NCBI RefSeq assembly: GCF_031458135.1
Contig: NZ_JAVDXW010000001.1
Span: forward strand, 310,001-374,000
DNA: 64,000 bases
DNA from: Haloactinomyces albus
GTDB taxonomy: Bacteria; Actinomycetota; Actinomycetes; Mycobacteriales; Pseudonocardiaceae
Direction of reading: 5' to 3'
In this document: piece by piece, positions 47,781 to 55,781 of the stretch
How the letters are laid out: each line of letters starts with the position of its first letter
How positions within the stretch are numbered: the first letter of the stretch is position 1
Position numbers and translations under genes: made by a program
Notes under the pieces: model-generated
The model's database searches: none
What the model saw: only the letters and a program-made list of their open reading frames with translations
What the model was told of the DNA's origin: nothing

Positions 47781-49466
47781 TCATGCTCGGGCGTGGATGA
47801 TGCCCCACGCGAGGTTTCCGGCATTGCCGCCGCTGACCCAGTTCTGCAGGCCAGTCTTCATGTTCTTGCGGTATTCCTCGCCGATCTTGTCGGCGAGCTC
47901 GTGCTCCCGGCTTTCGAGAACCTGGAGAACCCTGCCGTAGTGCATGGGCAGGTAGGAGGTCAGATCCTCGAAGTCGAACGTCTGCAGCCCCAGCCGGGCG
48001 AGCTCACGCCGGTAGAAGCCGGGCGAGCCCATGGTGTCCAGGTGGATGCGCTCCAGGATGGGCCCGAGCTGCTTCTGATCGGCAGTGTCTGCAGCCATCG
48101 GGTCGGTGAAGACGAACGAACCGCCACTCGTGAGCACGCGGGTGGTCTCTTCCAGGACCCGCTCACGGTCACCGCTGTGCAGGATCGCATCCTGCGACCA
48201 CACCACGTCGAAGGCGTTGTCCTGGTACGGGATGTCCTCGAAAGAACCGTCCCTGACCTCGATCAGGTGATCGAGCCCCTCGGCCCGGTTGAACTCGATG
48301 TTGCGCCGGTTCTCCACCTCACTGAGGTTCAGGCAGGCCACCTTGCAACCATAAGTCCTGGCCAGGTAACGCGCGGCGCCACCATAGCCCGCACCGATGT
48401 CGAGGATCCGGGTCTCCGGGGTGATCTCGACCTTGCTCGCCATCCGCTCCACGGTGCGGCGCGAGGCGGCGTCGATGTCCTCGTCCGGCGTCTGGTAGAG
48501 GCCGACGTGGATGTCGTTACCGCCCCAGACGTGGTAGTAGAAGTTGTCCGCGTCTTCGGAGTTGTAGTAGTCCCGAGCGGTGTGCACCGCCGTGGAGTAC
48601 AAGTCCGCGAGGTCGTCCTCTTCCCGGTAGCTCTTCTCCGCGATGTGGATGAAGAAGTCCGGCTCGGTGTCACCGTAGGTTTCCTGGAAGTCACCGTAGG
48701 TGTCGATCCGCTGGAAACCGACCTCACGCAGCAGCCGCCGCGTGTAGTTCTTCCGCAGCGGGTACATGTTCAGGTAGTACTCGGACTTGTCCGGGAAGGT
48801 GTACTTGAACCGCGCGAGACCCTCGTCGATGTGGTCCGGCTCCGCGGAGACGTCCTCACCCGCGTAGTAGTAGGTGTGCTTGCTCGAGAAGCCGTCGTCG
48901 AGAATCGAGTCGTAGTTGCGCTGGTCGATGATCAGCACGCCGTCATGCTTGAGCATCGCGTAGAACTCGGCCAGCGCCTTGCGCCGGTCGCGTTCGGAGA
49001 ACAAGTGGGTAAACGAGTTCCCCAAGCAGATGATCGCGTCGTACTCACCGTGGACGTCACGATTCAGCCAACGCCAGTCGGCGTTGACCACGCGGAGGAT
49101 GTGCCCACCGTAGGCGAGTCCGTTGCTGAAGGCCTGGGCCAGCATCTGCGGGCTACCGTCGGCGCTCACGGTCTCGAAGCCCTCTTCGAGCAGGCGAACC
49201 GAGTGGAAGCCGGTGCCGGTCGCGGCATCGAGGACCGACTTGACGCCCCGGGCCTTGAGTTGATCGACGAAGAACTGGCCTTCGCTCTCGTAGCGCTTCT
49301 TCCAGTCGATCAGATCATCCCACTTGTCGACGAAACCGCCGACGTACTCATGCGTGTAGTGATCAGTGTCGCGTACTTCCAACGGGTTGTCGCCGAAGGT
49401 CTGCGTCTCCCGGTGAACCGGTTCAGTCTCGTTCCCTTCGGCAAGATCGTCCACGCTCTTGGCCAT
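47781..49466 (-). CDS. Fused glycine/sarcosine N-methyltransferase - sarcosine/dimethylglycine N-methyltransferase
   Basis: A 561-residue bifunctional enzyme that methylates glycine three times to glycine betaine. The N-terminal GSMT half has its SAM motif VKSVLDAATGTGFHSVRLLE (75-94) and VNADWRWLNRDV. The C-terminal SDMT half starts near 285 (VHTARDYYNSEDADNFYYHV, WGGNDIHVGLY), with SAM motif ILDIGAGYGGAARYLARTYG near 355 and VWSQDAILHSGDR. Fusion and length match the enzyme known from Actinopolyspora halophila; other halophiles use two separate proteins. It is highly acidic, a halophile trait. It is first in the SAM-cycle cluster, with a leader of about 215 bases. Confidence 0.97.
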   Translation of the reverse strand: MAKSVDDLAEGNETEPVHRETQTFGDNPLEVRDTDHYTHEYVGGFVDKWDDLIDWKKRYESEGQFFVDQLKARGVKSVLDAATGTGFHSVRLLEEGFETVSADGSPQMLAQAFSNGLAYGGHILRVVNADWRWLNRDVHGEYDAIICLGNSFTHLFSERDRRKALAEFYAMLKHDGVLIIDQRNYDSILDDGFSSKHTYYYAGEDVSAEPDHIDEGLARFKYTFPDKSEYYLNMYPLRKNYTRRLLREVGFQRIDTYGDFQETYGDTEPDFFIHIAEKSYREEDDLADLYSTAVHTARDYYNSEDADNFYYHVWGGNDIHVGLYQTPDEDIDAASRRTVERMASKVEITPETRILDIGAGYGGAARYLARTYGCKVACLNLSEVENRRNIEFNRAEGLDHLIEVRDGSFEDIPYQDNAFDVVWSQDAILHSGDRERVLEETTRVLTSGGSFVFTDPMAADTADQKQLGPILERIHLDTMGSPGFYRRELARLGLQTFDFEDLTSYLPMHYGRVLQVLESREHELADKIGEEYRKNMKTGLQNWVSGGNAGNLAWGIIHARA

Positions 49467-49689
49467 ACTTCACTCCCACCACTCGCGTTGGTCATGCGCC
49501 ACTGCACTCGGCCGGCGGGTATGGACCCGCGCCGAGCTTTCACGGACGCGCCGGGCCGCCTCTTCTTACGGCAAAGCCGGACCGGCGTGGGCGGCCGAAA
49601 CTCCGGGCCGCACGCTCTCACCGGTCATCACACTCGGTCGGCACCTTTGCCGTCCGGCTCCCAGCGCAAAATCCGTGCGCCGAGGACCC

Positions 49690-49717
49690 AATCTAGGGGA
49701 ATAAACGCAGAAATCAA
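49690..49717 (-). promoter_or_regulatory. Candidate promoter of the betaine/methyl-cycle cluster
   Basis: On the minus strand TTGATT (49717-49712) and TAGATT (49695-49690) are 16 bases apart, resembling a housekeeping sigma promoter. Transcription would start near 49683, giving a leader of about 215 bases before the ATG at 49466. Confidence 0.5.
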
Positions 49718-49785
49718 CCGTACAAACCTGTGACCCTGATCATAGCAATGCGATGATCGCGTGATTCGGACGGTCACCCTGGGTG

Positions 49786-49867
49786 AATAAATACGCTCTT
49801 ACCTGCACTAATTGGAGCAATTCGGAGCCGAGGTCACGATCAGGTAAACCAACTGCAGCGTATTTAT
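49786..49867. promoter_or_regulatory. Spaced inverted repeat AATAAATACGC ... GCGTATTTAT
   Basis: Arms at 49786-49796 and 49858-49867 pair over 10 bases and are 61 bases apart, in an A+T-rich patch 70-150 bases upstream of the candidate -35 box. Such spaced A+T arms could bind a regulator by DNA looping or form divergent operator sites. Confidence 0.4.
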
Positions 49868-49940
49868 ACGTACACTGCGCGTGCGCAGCACTTACCACAA
49901 CCTCGACAAACAGGGCAACCGTGTTCACCGAAGAGAATTT

Positions 49941-49976
49941 TCACCGGGGCATTCACCAGGGCATTCGCCGGGAACG
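49941..49976. repeat. Degenerate 12-bp tandem repeat, three units
   Basis: Units TCACCGGGGCAT, TCACCAGGGCAT and TCGCCGGGAACG follow without gaps. It lies in the non-coding region; its role is unknown. Confidence 0.6.
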
Positions 49977-50777
49977 CCGTAGTGGATTTTTATTCTCTTG
50001 TGTCCATTCCATCGGATCGGAGGGCGCGCATGTTACACTGCTGTCCCAATGGAAATCGCCGCACCGCATCATCGCACCGCAGCGCTCCACGGCAGGGTCA
50101 CCAGCGCAACCTGAGGCCAGGCAGGCGCGCCCTGCGCAACCCGGCGCACACCATCCCGGCGCGCCGCCCGGCGACGCCGTTGACACGGGCCTCCTTCGAG
50201 CGTCGAGCCCTGGGCCACGAGAGGTCGACGGATCTCCGACCCGCTTGCCGCGGTGTCGGCATGCGACCCAGCGCAAAAGCGATGAACGAACTCCGAATCC
50301 AGCGCTCCATTCGTGTGCACACAGCCGACGAAATCTCGTTCATCATCGATCAAGCCACGGTAATTCCACGCATACCGTTCCGGACCACGGGCATGGTATG
50401 CGCAAAAGTCCACACTGCTGTGGCCGCGGTCACCGGTGGTACTCGTCATGCCCCCGAGGCGCACTCCTGAGATGCCGCACGACCGCAGGCGGCCGATGCG
50501 GCGATGCAACATCTTCCCTCTCAAGAATTCCTCATCGCGGAATCCCGTGGACGTTGCGGTATCCGAAACTCGATCGAGTTCGTCCTCTCTGCTGTGCAAC
50601 TCGACACGCTGATCCTGCCGGAGATCGCTTTGCCGGAATTCGAGAAATTTCGGATTGTGGAGTCGTTTCGAGTGAAACGCGATACTCGCACGCGGACTTC
50701 GGGCGGACAGCACGGCGACTCGCCCCGGCACTGCCCGCCCGACTTCACGAAGGGTGTTCGTTCGTGCACCCGCGGTT

Positions 50778-51947
50778 TCAGGTCAGGCCTTCGAGCGCCA
50801 CCTTGATCCAGCCGGGTTCACGCTGGTCGAACGCCTGGTAGGCCTGCACCGCATCGGTCACCGGCTCCTGCCGTTCCAGGATCACCGACGGGTCGAGGAC
50901 ACCACTGGCAACCAGATCGACCAGTCTCGGCATCAAGGGGCGGTGGTTGCAGTTGCCCATGTGCACCGTGAGGTTCTTGTTCATGGCGCTACCGATCGGC
51001 CAGGACTCGAAGGTCGGCGGATACACCCCGATGACGCCGAGGGTCCCTGCCTTCGCGACGGCCTGTACGGCCCATCGAGCGGCCTGGGAGGGCAAAGTTC
51101 CGTGGCCCCAGGCCAGTGTTCCCCCGCCGGAAGCTTGCGACTGCTCGGTTCGACTGCCTTCGTCCTGCGGGTAGGCATCCACCCCCACGGCATCGATCAC
51201 CCGATCCGGTCCGATACCGCCGGTGAGCTCCCGTAGCATCGCCACCGGATCCTCACTGGTGAAGTTCACCGGTTCCGCATGCTGGCGCCGGGCGGTCTCC
51301 AACCTGCCGGCCACCGAATCCACTGCCAGGACTCGCCCGGCTCCTTGGTACCACGCCGAGGCGATCGCGAGTTGCCCGACCGGCCCACAGCCGAACACCG
51401 CCACCGTGTCCCCCGTGCCGACCTCTGCCAGGCGAGCTCCGAACCAGCCGGTCGGCAGCACGTCGGAGATCACGATCGCCTGCTCGTCGATGATGCTGTC
51501 CGGCAGCGCCACGAGGTTGGCGTTGGCGAACGGTACTCGCACGTATCCGGCCTGCATACCGGCGAAGCCTCCGGTCGGTTCCGGACCACCGAAGATCGCC
51601 GTGCCTGCCAGTGGGCCGTTCGGGTTCGCCGTGTCGCACTGCGCCGTGTAACCGGCGCGGCAGTACGAACAGGTCCCACACGCGATGGTCGAAGGCACCA
51701 CAACCCGATCTCCCCGCTGGAAGGCTCGCACACCGCTGCCCACCTCCTCGACCACCCCGACACCCTCGTGACCGAGCACGGTGCCCTCCGCCATGCCGGG
51801 GAAGGTGCCACGAATCATGTGCAGGTCGGTACCGCAGATGGCACTCATCGTGAGCCGCACGATCGCATCCGTCGACTGCTGCACCCGGGGATCGGGCACC
51901 TCCTGCAGGTTCACCGTGCCCGGCGCCTGCCACACGACCGCCTTCAT
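50778..51947 (-). CDS. Zinc-dependent alcohol dehydrogenase, glutathione-independent formaldehyde dehydrogenase-like
   Basis: A 389-residue MDR enzyme. Catalytic zinc ligands are Cys38 (SAICGTDLHM) and His60-Glu61 (VLGHEGVGVV). The structural zinc loop is CGTCSYCRAGYTAQC (Cys90, 93, 96, 104). The NAD fold has VFGCGPVGQLAIASAW, and an insert with DAVGVDAYPQDEG is typical of the FdhA-like group. It may oxidise formaldehyde or a short-chain alcohol; formaldehyde arises when betaine-derived methyl groups are oxidised, but no such demethylase is here. ATG 51947 has GGAGG upstream; the longer frame to 52373 is not supported. Confidence 0.9.
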   Translation of the reverse strand: MKAVVWQAPGTVNLQEVPDPRVQQSTDAIVRLTMSAICGTDLHMIRGTFPGMAEGTVLGHEGVGVVEEVGSGVRAFQRGDRVVVPSTIACGTCSYCRAGYTAQCDTANPNGPLAGTAIFGGPEPTGGFAGMQAGYVRVPFANANLVALPDSIIDEQAIVISDVLPTGWFGARLAEVGTGDTVAVFGCGPVGQLAIASAWYQGAGRVLAVDSVAGRLETARRQHAEPVNFTSEDPVAMLRELTGGIGPDRVIDAVGVDAYPQDEGSRTEQSQASGGGTLAWGHGTLPSQAARWAVQAVAKAGTLGVIGVYPPTFESWPIGSAMNKNLTVHMGNCNHRPLMPRLVDLVASGVLDPSVILERQEPVTDAVQAYQAFDQREPGWIKVALEGLT

Positions 51948-52419
51948 GTCCTCGCCTCCTTCAACGACGTTTCGTGCCGGAGAGGTACCCGGCGGATCCG
52001 GTCGGCAATCGGGCGAGCACGGTCGGCCCGGCACCGGTGGTGAGGTCTGCACGGAACGATCGCCTGCCCGGATCGGCCCGTCATCGATCTGCAGGTCGAC
52101 GGGAGTGCTTTCTGCACGCTGCAAGGTCTGTGGACACAGGCAAGCGAGGAACTCGCGTGACCACTGTGGTGTGTGGCCGACCGGCGATACCGGATCCTGG
52201 GTGCCGAGCTGCAGCGAGCGGGCGTGCAGCAGCCGGGAGCGGCCGCCTCGGGAATGACCGATCTCGGTGGCCTCGGAATGGACCTCGCAGGCAGCCGGAT
52301 TCGGCGTGCCGGGTGCGCGCGACCATCGGAGAGGAACTTGTCGACGCACTGCATCGCGCTCATTCCGAGCCATGCCCGCACATCATCGAAGCACTGCCGC
52401 AAAAAAACCGAAAGGGCCC
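51948..52419. other. Gene-free interval between the zinc dehydrogenase and the LuxR regulator
   Basis: About 470 bases. Open frames lack start signals. The right edge holds the T7 terminator of the regulator gene; the rest presumably contains the dehydrogenase promoter. Confidence 0.5.
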
Positions 52420-52440
52420 TCAAGCTCGCGCGAGACTTCG
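52401..52440 (-). terminator. Intrinsic terminator-like end of the exopolysaccharide operon
   Basis: On the minus strand, a run of seven T (52407-52401) follows the stop codon of the regulator gene (52422-52420), with CTCGCGCGAG and CGAAG/CTTTCG pairing upstream. The hairpin is imperfect, but the U-tract is the longest in the window. Confidence 0.6.
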
Positions 52441-53082
52441 TGGGATCTCGGTATCGGTGAGCAGACAATGCCGGACGGCGAAAGAAGCCGCCTCCACTCG
52501 GGAATGCACCCCCAGTTTCGTCAACAACGCCTGCACGTGGGTACGCACGGTTGCCGCGGAAACGCCGAGCTGCTTTGCCATCATACTCGTACTCGCGCCT
52601 GCGACGAGCAGTCCGAGGCACTCCCGCTCCCGCCCGGTGAGAGGCGTGGTGAGCGGTCGCGCATGGTCGGATCGCGACGGACGCCGTGCCGATGCGGTCG
52701 CGAGGTCGGCCACCACTTCCCCACTCACCACACGTCGAATGGCGGTGACGAGCGAGTCCAAACCGCACATTTTGTTCACATACCCGACAGCACCGGAGTT
52801 CAAGGCACGCCGCATTCCCGCGACATCCTGGTCGGCCGTGAGAATCATGACCTTCGTGTTGGTTTCTCCCGCCGCGATCACATCACCGATGAAATCGAGA
52901 CCGTCACCGTCCGCGAAATACCGATCGAGCAAGCAGATTTCCGGCCGGTGCTGCCGAATACTCGCCACCGTGCCCCGCACGCTGTCCGCGGTGTTCAGCA
53001 CGGTGATTCCTTTCTGCGGCAATACCGTGACGAGTGCATCGACAAAAACCGCGTGATCATCACCCAGGACCAAATCAACCAT
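52420..53082 (-). CDS. LuxR/NarL-family response regulator
   Basis: A 220-residue two-domain regulator. The receiver domain has acidic Asp9-10 (LGDDHAVFVDAL), phospho-acceptor Asp53 (EICLLDRYFADGDG) and a lysine in YVNKMCGLD. The C-terminal LuxR HTH is LTGRERECLGLLVAGASTSM with VSAATVRTHVQALLTKLGVH. ATG 53082 is preceded by AAAGGGG; the frame open to 53280 overlaps the kinase gene and is not used. It is 25 bases after the HATPase protein gene, which is the obvious partner. Last gene of the long minus-strand operon. Confidence 0.9.
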   Translation of the reverse strand: MVDLVLGDDHAVFVDALVTVLPQKGITVLNTADSVRGTVASIRQHRPEICLLDRYFADGDGLDFIGDVIAAGETNTKVMILTADQDVAGMRRALNSGAVGYVNKMCGLDSLVTAIRRVVSGEVVADLATASARRPSRSDHARPLTTPLTGRERECLGLLVAGASTSMMAKQLGVSAATVRTHVQALLTKLGVHSRVEAASFAVRHCLLTDTEIPRSLARA

Positions 53083-53107
53083 TGTGCCCCTTTCACGCAC
53101 TCGCTGA

Positions 53108-53758
53108 TCAGGCCTCCGGTGGCCGACCGGCATCGGGAAACACCAACCGGGCACACGTGCCTCCGTGCTCGGCCGGACATACCTGCAAGTGAGCCCCACA
53201 TCGGCGCGCCAGGTCGAGAACGATGCCGAGCCCTTGCGAGGCCACACCGCCGGGTCCGTCACCGAACCCCGGTCCGTCATCGATCACCTCGACGACCACA
53301 CCACATTCGTCACCGACCGCGATCTCCACCGTGCCGTCCGGCCCCGCCGCTCGAACAGCATTGTCGACGAGATTGACCACCATGCGCCACAGCAACGTCC
53401 TGTCCGTACACAGTGCCACGTCGGCACCGGGCCGCAGCACCACCGTTGCTCGGCTCGACAGGGCCGTCAACGACACCAGCTGCCCCAGCAGTTCACGCAC
53501 GTCGACCGTGTCGAGTATCGGCTCGCCGACCGGTAGCGCAGCAAGATCGACCAGCCTGGACAGCTCCTGTGCCATGAGCTTCAGTCGGTACCGGGTTTCC
53601 GCGGACAGTGCGGGATCATCGTGGATCCCATCCGTGAGCAGGGACAGCGTCCCCAGACCCTGGCCGAGATCATGCAACAGTCCACGCAACTGCCCGGTGG
53701 TTTCGAGCGAGTGGGGCTCTCGCCGCGCCGTGGTCGTCAGGGTCGATACTCCGTGCAC
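53108..53758 (-). CDS. Small soluble histidine-kinase-like protein (H-box plus HATPase, no sensor domain)
   Basis: A 216-residue protein with only the transmitter parts of a kinase. A possible phospho-acceptor His29 lies in LRGLLHDLGQGLGTLSLL. The ATPase has the N-box VVNLVDNAVRAAGPDG, G1 VEVIDDGPGFGDG and G2 SQGLGIVLDLARRCG. No membrane segment or PAS/GAF domain is present, so the signal must come from a partner protein. GTG 53758 has AAAGGAG upstream. It lies 59 bases after the GT4 gene and 25 before a LuxR regulator. Confidence 0.85.
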   Translation of the reverse strand: MHGVSTLTTTARREPHSLETTGQLRGLLHDLGQGLGTLSLLTDGIHDDPALSAETRYRLKLMAQELSRLVDLAALPVGEPILDTVDVRELLGQLVSLTALSSRATVVLRPGADVALCTDRTLLWRMVVNLVDNAVRAAGPDGTVEIAVGDECGVVVEVIDDGPGFGDGPGGVASQGLGIVLDLARRCGAHLQVCPAEHGGTCARLVFPDAGRPPEA

Positions 53759-53817
53759 AATCGCTCCTTTCCGCACCACGAGGAGAACACGGATCCAGCG
53801 TGGAGTTCGGGTGAGAA

Positions 53818-54990
53818 TCAATCGCCACACCGCAGGGGGACAACGCCGGTTCGCCGGCCACCGGAGTCGTAAGCCGCCGCCAGTGCCGCTGCGAGTGCCG
53901 CTTCGCTGTAGCGCTCGTCCACCCGCGCACGCGCCGCCGAGGCCATCCGTGCGGCTTCTGCGGGTGAGTCGAGCATATGTCCCACAGCCGCAGCCAGCAG
54001 GTCCGGACGCTGCGGTGGCACGAGCAGGCCCGTCTCACCGGGGACCACGACATCGGTCACCGCATTGACCGCCGTGGCCACCACGGGGATGCCACGCACC
54101 ATCGCTTCCAGGACGGCCAACGGCAGACCTTCGTAACGGCTGGGAAGCACGAACACATCGAATGCCGCGAGTAGCTCCTCGACGTCGGTGCGCTCCCCGG
54201 CCAGCACCACCCTCGCCCGCGGTCGCGCTCGAGCAGCGAGCCGTTGGACCCGCTCGGCCAGTTCGCCGCCGCCCACCCACACACCCTGCACATCACGTTG
54301 CCCCAGTGCGAGCATGGCGGCCACGAAATCTTCCGGTGCCTTCTGGTACGTCAGGCGTGCCACCGTTCCCACGACGACATCATCGGTGTCCAGTCCCAGC
54401 GCACGGCGGGCACGGAGACGTACCTGCGGAGTGTGCACGGGCACGTCGCGGTCCACGACTCCTCCGATGGTCCGAACGCGTTCCGGAGGAACCAACCCAC
54501 GCCGCACCGCCTCGGCTGCCACACCCGAGCCCACGCAGAGTGCGACATCGGTACTGCCGCCGAGCAGGCGTTCGATGCCGATATAGGCCTGCCTGCGCAC
54601 CGCCGGCTGGAAGGCGTGGAACGGGAAACCGTGAAAAGTGTGCACGATTCGAGGCGTACCTGCCCATCGTGCGGCCATCCGCCCCACCGCACCCGCCTTC
54701 GCACAATGCGTGTGCACAACGTCGAAACGCCGCCGGGTGAACAGGCCGGCCAGCCGATGCAGGGCGAGCAGGTCGTGGTGCGGCACGATCGGAGCGCGTA
54801 GCGCGGGCTCGAGCACGGTCTCCAGTCCCGCAGAGGCGGCTTCGTCGAGCAGCCGTCCCCCGCTGCCCGTGATGAGAGTGACCCGGTATCTGTCCGGATC
54901 GAGAGCGCGGGCACCACGCAGGGCCATGACACCCGCACCGCCGTCCATGCGGGTGATCACCGTGGCGATCCGCATTCGTCCGTCGCTCAT
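53818..54990 (-). CDS. GT4-family glycosyltransferase
   Basis: A 390-residue GT-B glycosyltransferase. The N-terminal domain begins MRIATVITRMDGGAGVMALR and has VVHTHCAKAGAVGRMAAR and IVHTFHGFPFHAF. The donor domain has VVGTVARLTYQKAPEDFV, VWVGGGELAERVQ and the E-x7-E motif in SRYEGLPLAVLEAM. It transfers a sugar from a nucleotide donor to a lipid-linked or growing polysaccharide. ATG 54990 lies three bases after the stop of the preceding response regulator gene, a tight coupling of a regulator with a glycosyltransferase. Confidence 0.9.
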   Translation of the reverse strand: MSDGRMRIATVITRMDGGAGVMALRGARALDPDRYRVTLITGSGGRLLDEAASAGLETVLEPALRAPIVPHHDLLALHRLAGLFTRRRFDVVHTHCAKAGAVGRMAARWAGTPRIVHTFHGFPFHAFQPAVRRQAYIGIERLLGGSTDVALCVGSGVAAEAVRRGLVPPERVRTIGGVVDRDVPVHTPQVRLRARRALGLDTDDVVVGTVARLTYQKAPEDFVAAMLALGQRDVQGVWVGGGELAERVQRLAARARPRARVVLAGERTDVEELLAAFDVFVLPSRYEGLPLAVLEAMVRGIPVVATAVNAVTDVVVPGETGLLVPPQRPDLLAAAVGHMLDSPAEAARMASAARARVDERYSEAALAAALAAAYDSGGRRTGVVPLRCGD

Positions 54991-54993
54991 CGG

Positions 54994-55722
54994 TCACCGC
55001 CGAGGGGTTCGTTGCACGGGCACGATCCCGGATGTGTGCTCGGCGGCCCGGAGACCGGCGGCGCGGGCCACGCTGACCGCCTCGAGCCGGCTGTGCACTC
55101 GTAACTTGGTGAGGATGCTGCGAGTGTGGGTGCGTACGGTCTGCGCCGAGATCAGCAGTTCCGCTGCAATCTGATCGCCACGCTTGCCCTCGGTCATACC
55201 GAGCAGTACGTCGCGCTCACGGTTGCTGAGCACATCCAGCGGACCGCTCCGGTCCCTGGCTCTCCGAACATCCTCGCGGAGTTCCCGCAGAACCGTGCCG
55301 AGCACCTCGGGCGGGAACCAGGAATGCCCGCTGCACACTCCGCGCAGGATGCCGGTGAGCTCCTCGGCACCACGTTCCTTCGGGACCCATGCCGCTGCTC
55401 CGGCTCGCGCGGCATCCACCACACGTTCCCCGTGGTTCCCTGCGGTGAGCACCACGATGTTCGCCGACGACCACGCTGCCGTGAGCCGTTCCAGCAGCTC
55501 CCGGGTGGCAGTGCCTGCCGGTTCGACATCGATCACGATGACGTCGGGCCGGAGACGTGCCACGGTCTCGGTCAAGTCGGGATCATGCGTCGTCGACTGT
55601 CCGACCACCCACAGATCCGGCGTGGCGGACAGCCGGTTCGTCAGCGCCTCGGTCAACATCCGGTGATCGTCCACCATGAGCAACCGCACCATGTCCACCG
55701 GACAACTGTGCCCCGGATCCAT
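54994..55722 (-). CDS. LuxR/NarL-family response regulator within the polysaccharide operon
   Basis: A 242-residue regulator. The receiver domain has LLMVDDHRMLTEALTNRL, phospho-acceptor Asp65 (VIVIDVEPAGTA) and Lys in AWVPKERGAEEL. The HTH is LSNRERDVLLGMTEGKRGDQ with SAQTVRTHTRSILTKLRVHS. ATG 55722 with GAGGA eight bases upstream is used; an inner ATG at 55692 is possible. It lies 59 bases after the GT2 gene and three bases before a GT4 gene. No kinase is immediately adjacent; the HATPase protein two genes down could serve both regulators. Confidence 0.88.
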   Translation of the reverse strand: MDPGHSCPVDMVRLLMVDDHRMLTEALTNRLSATPDLWVVGQSTTHDPDLTETVARLRPDVIVIDVEPAGTATRELLERLTAAWSSANIVVLTAGNHGERVVDAARAGAAAWVPKERGAEELTGILRGVCSGHSWFPPEVLGTVLRELREDVRRARDRSGPLDVLSNRERDVLLGMTEGKRGDQIAAELLISAQTVRTHTRSILTKLRVHSRLEAVSVARAAGLRAAEHTSGIVPVQRTPRR

Positions 55723-55781
55723 CGGCTTGTCCTCGTGGAACGGTGGAGCTGTCACACCGCGGGAGGATGGGAACCGGCTGC

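Larger units (their letters stand above)
49467..50777. other. 1.3-kb gene-free regulatory region upstream of the betaine cluster
   Basis: Long, locally A+T-richer interval between the betaine methyltransferase gene and the 3' end of the zinc dehydrogenase gene, both on the minus strand. No frame on either strand has a ribosome-binding site with recognisable motifs; the longer open frames are compositionally random. It contains a candidate promoter (49690-49717), a spaced inverted repeat (49786-49867), a CTGCGC-GT-GCGCAG palindrome (49875-49888) and a 12-bp tandem repeat (49941-49976). Confidence 0.55.

Noticed and set aside
47697-49733. A 678-codon plus-strand frame opposite the betaine methyltransferase gene.
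   Set aside because: Antisense shadow with no motifs; the methyltransferase is certain.
50069-50731. A 220-codon minus-strand frame in the same region.
   Set aside because: Rich in Arg and Ser, no recognisable motif or ribosome-binding site; competing frames overlap it on both strands.
49783-50841. A 352-codon plus-strand frame in the region upstream of the betaine cluster.
   Set aside because: Random-looking, no start signal, and it runs into the antisense of the zinc dehydrogenase gene.
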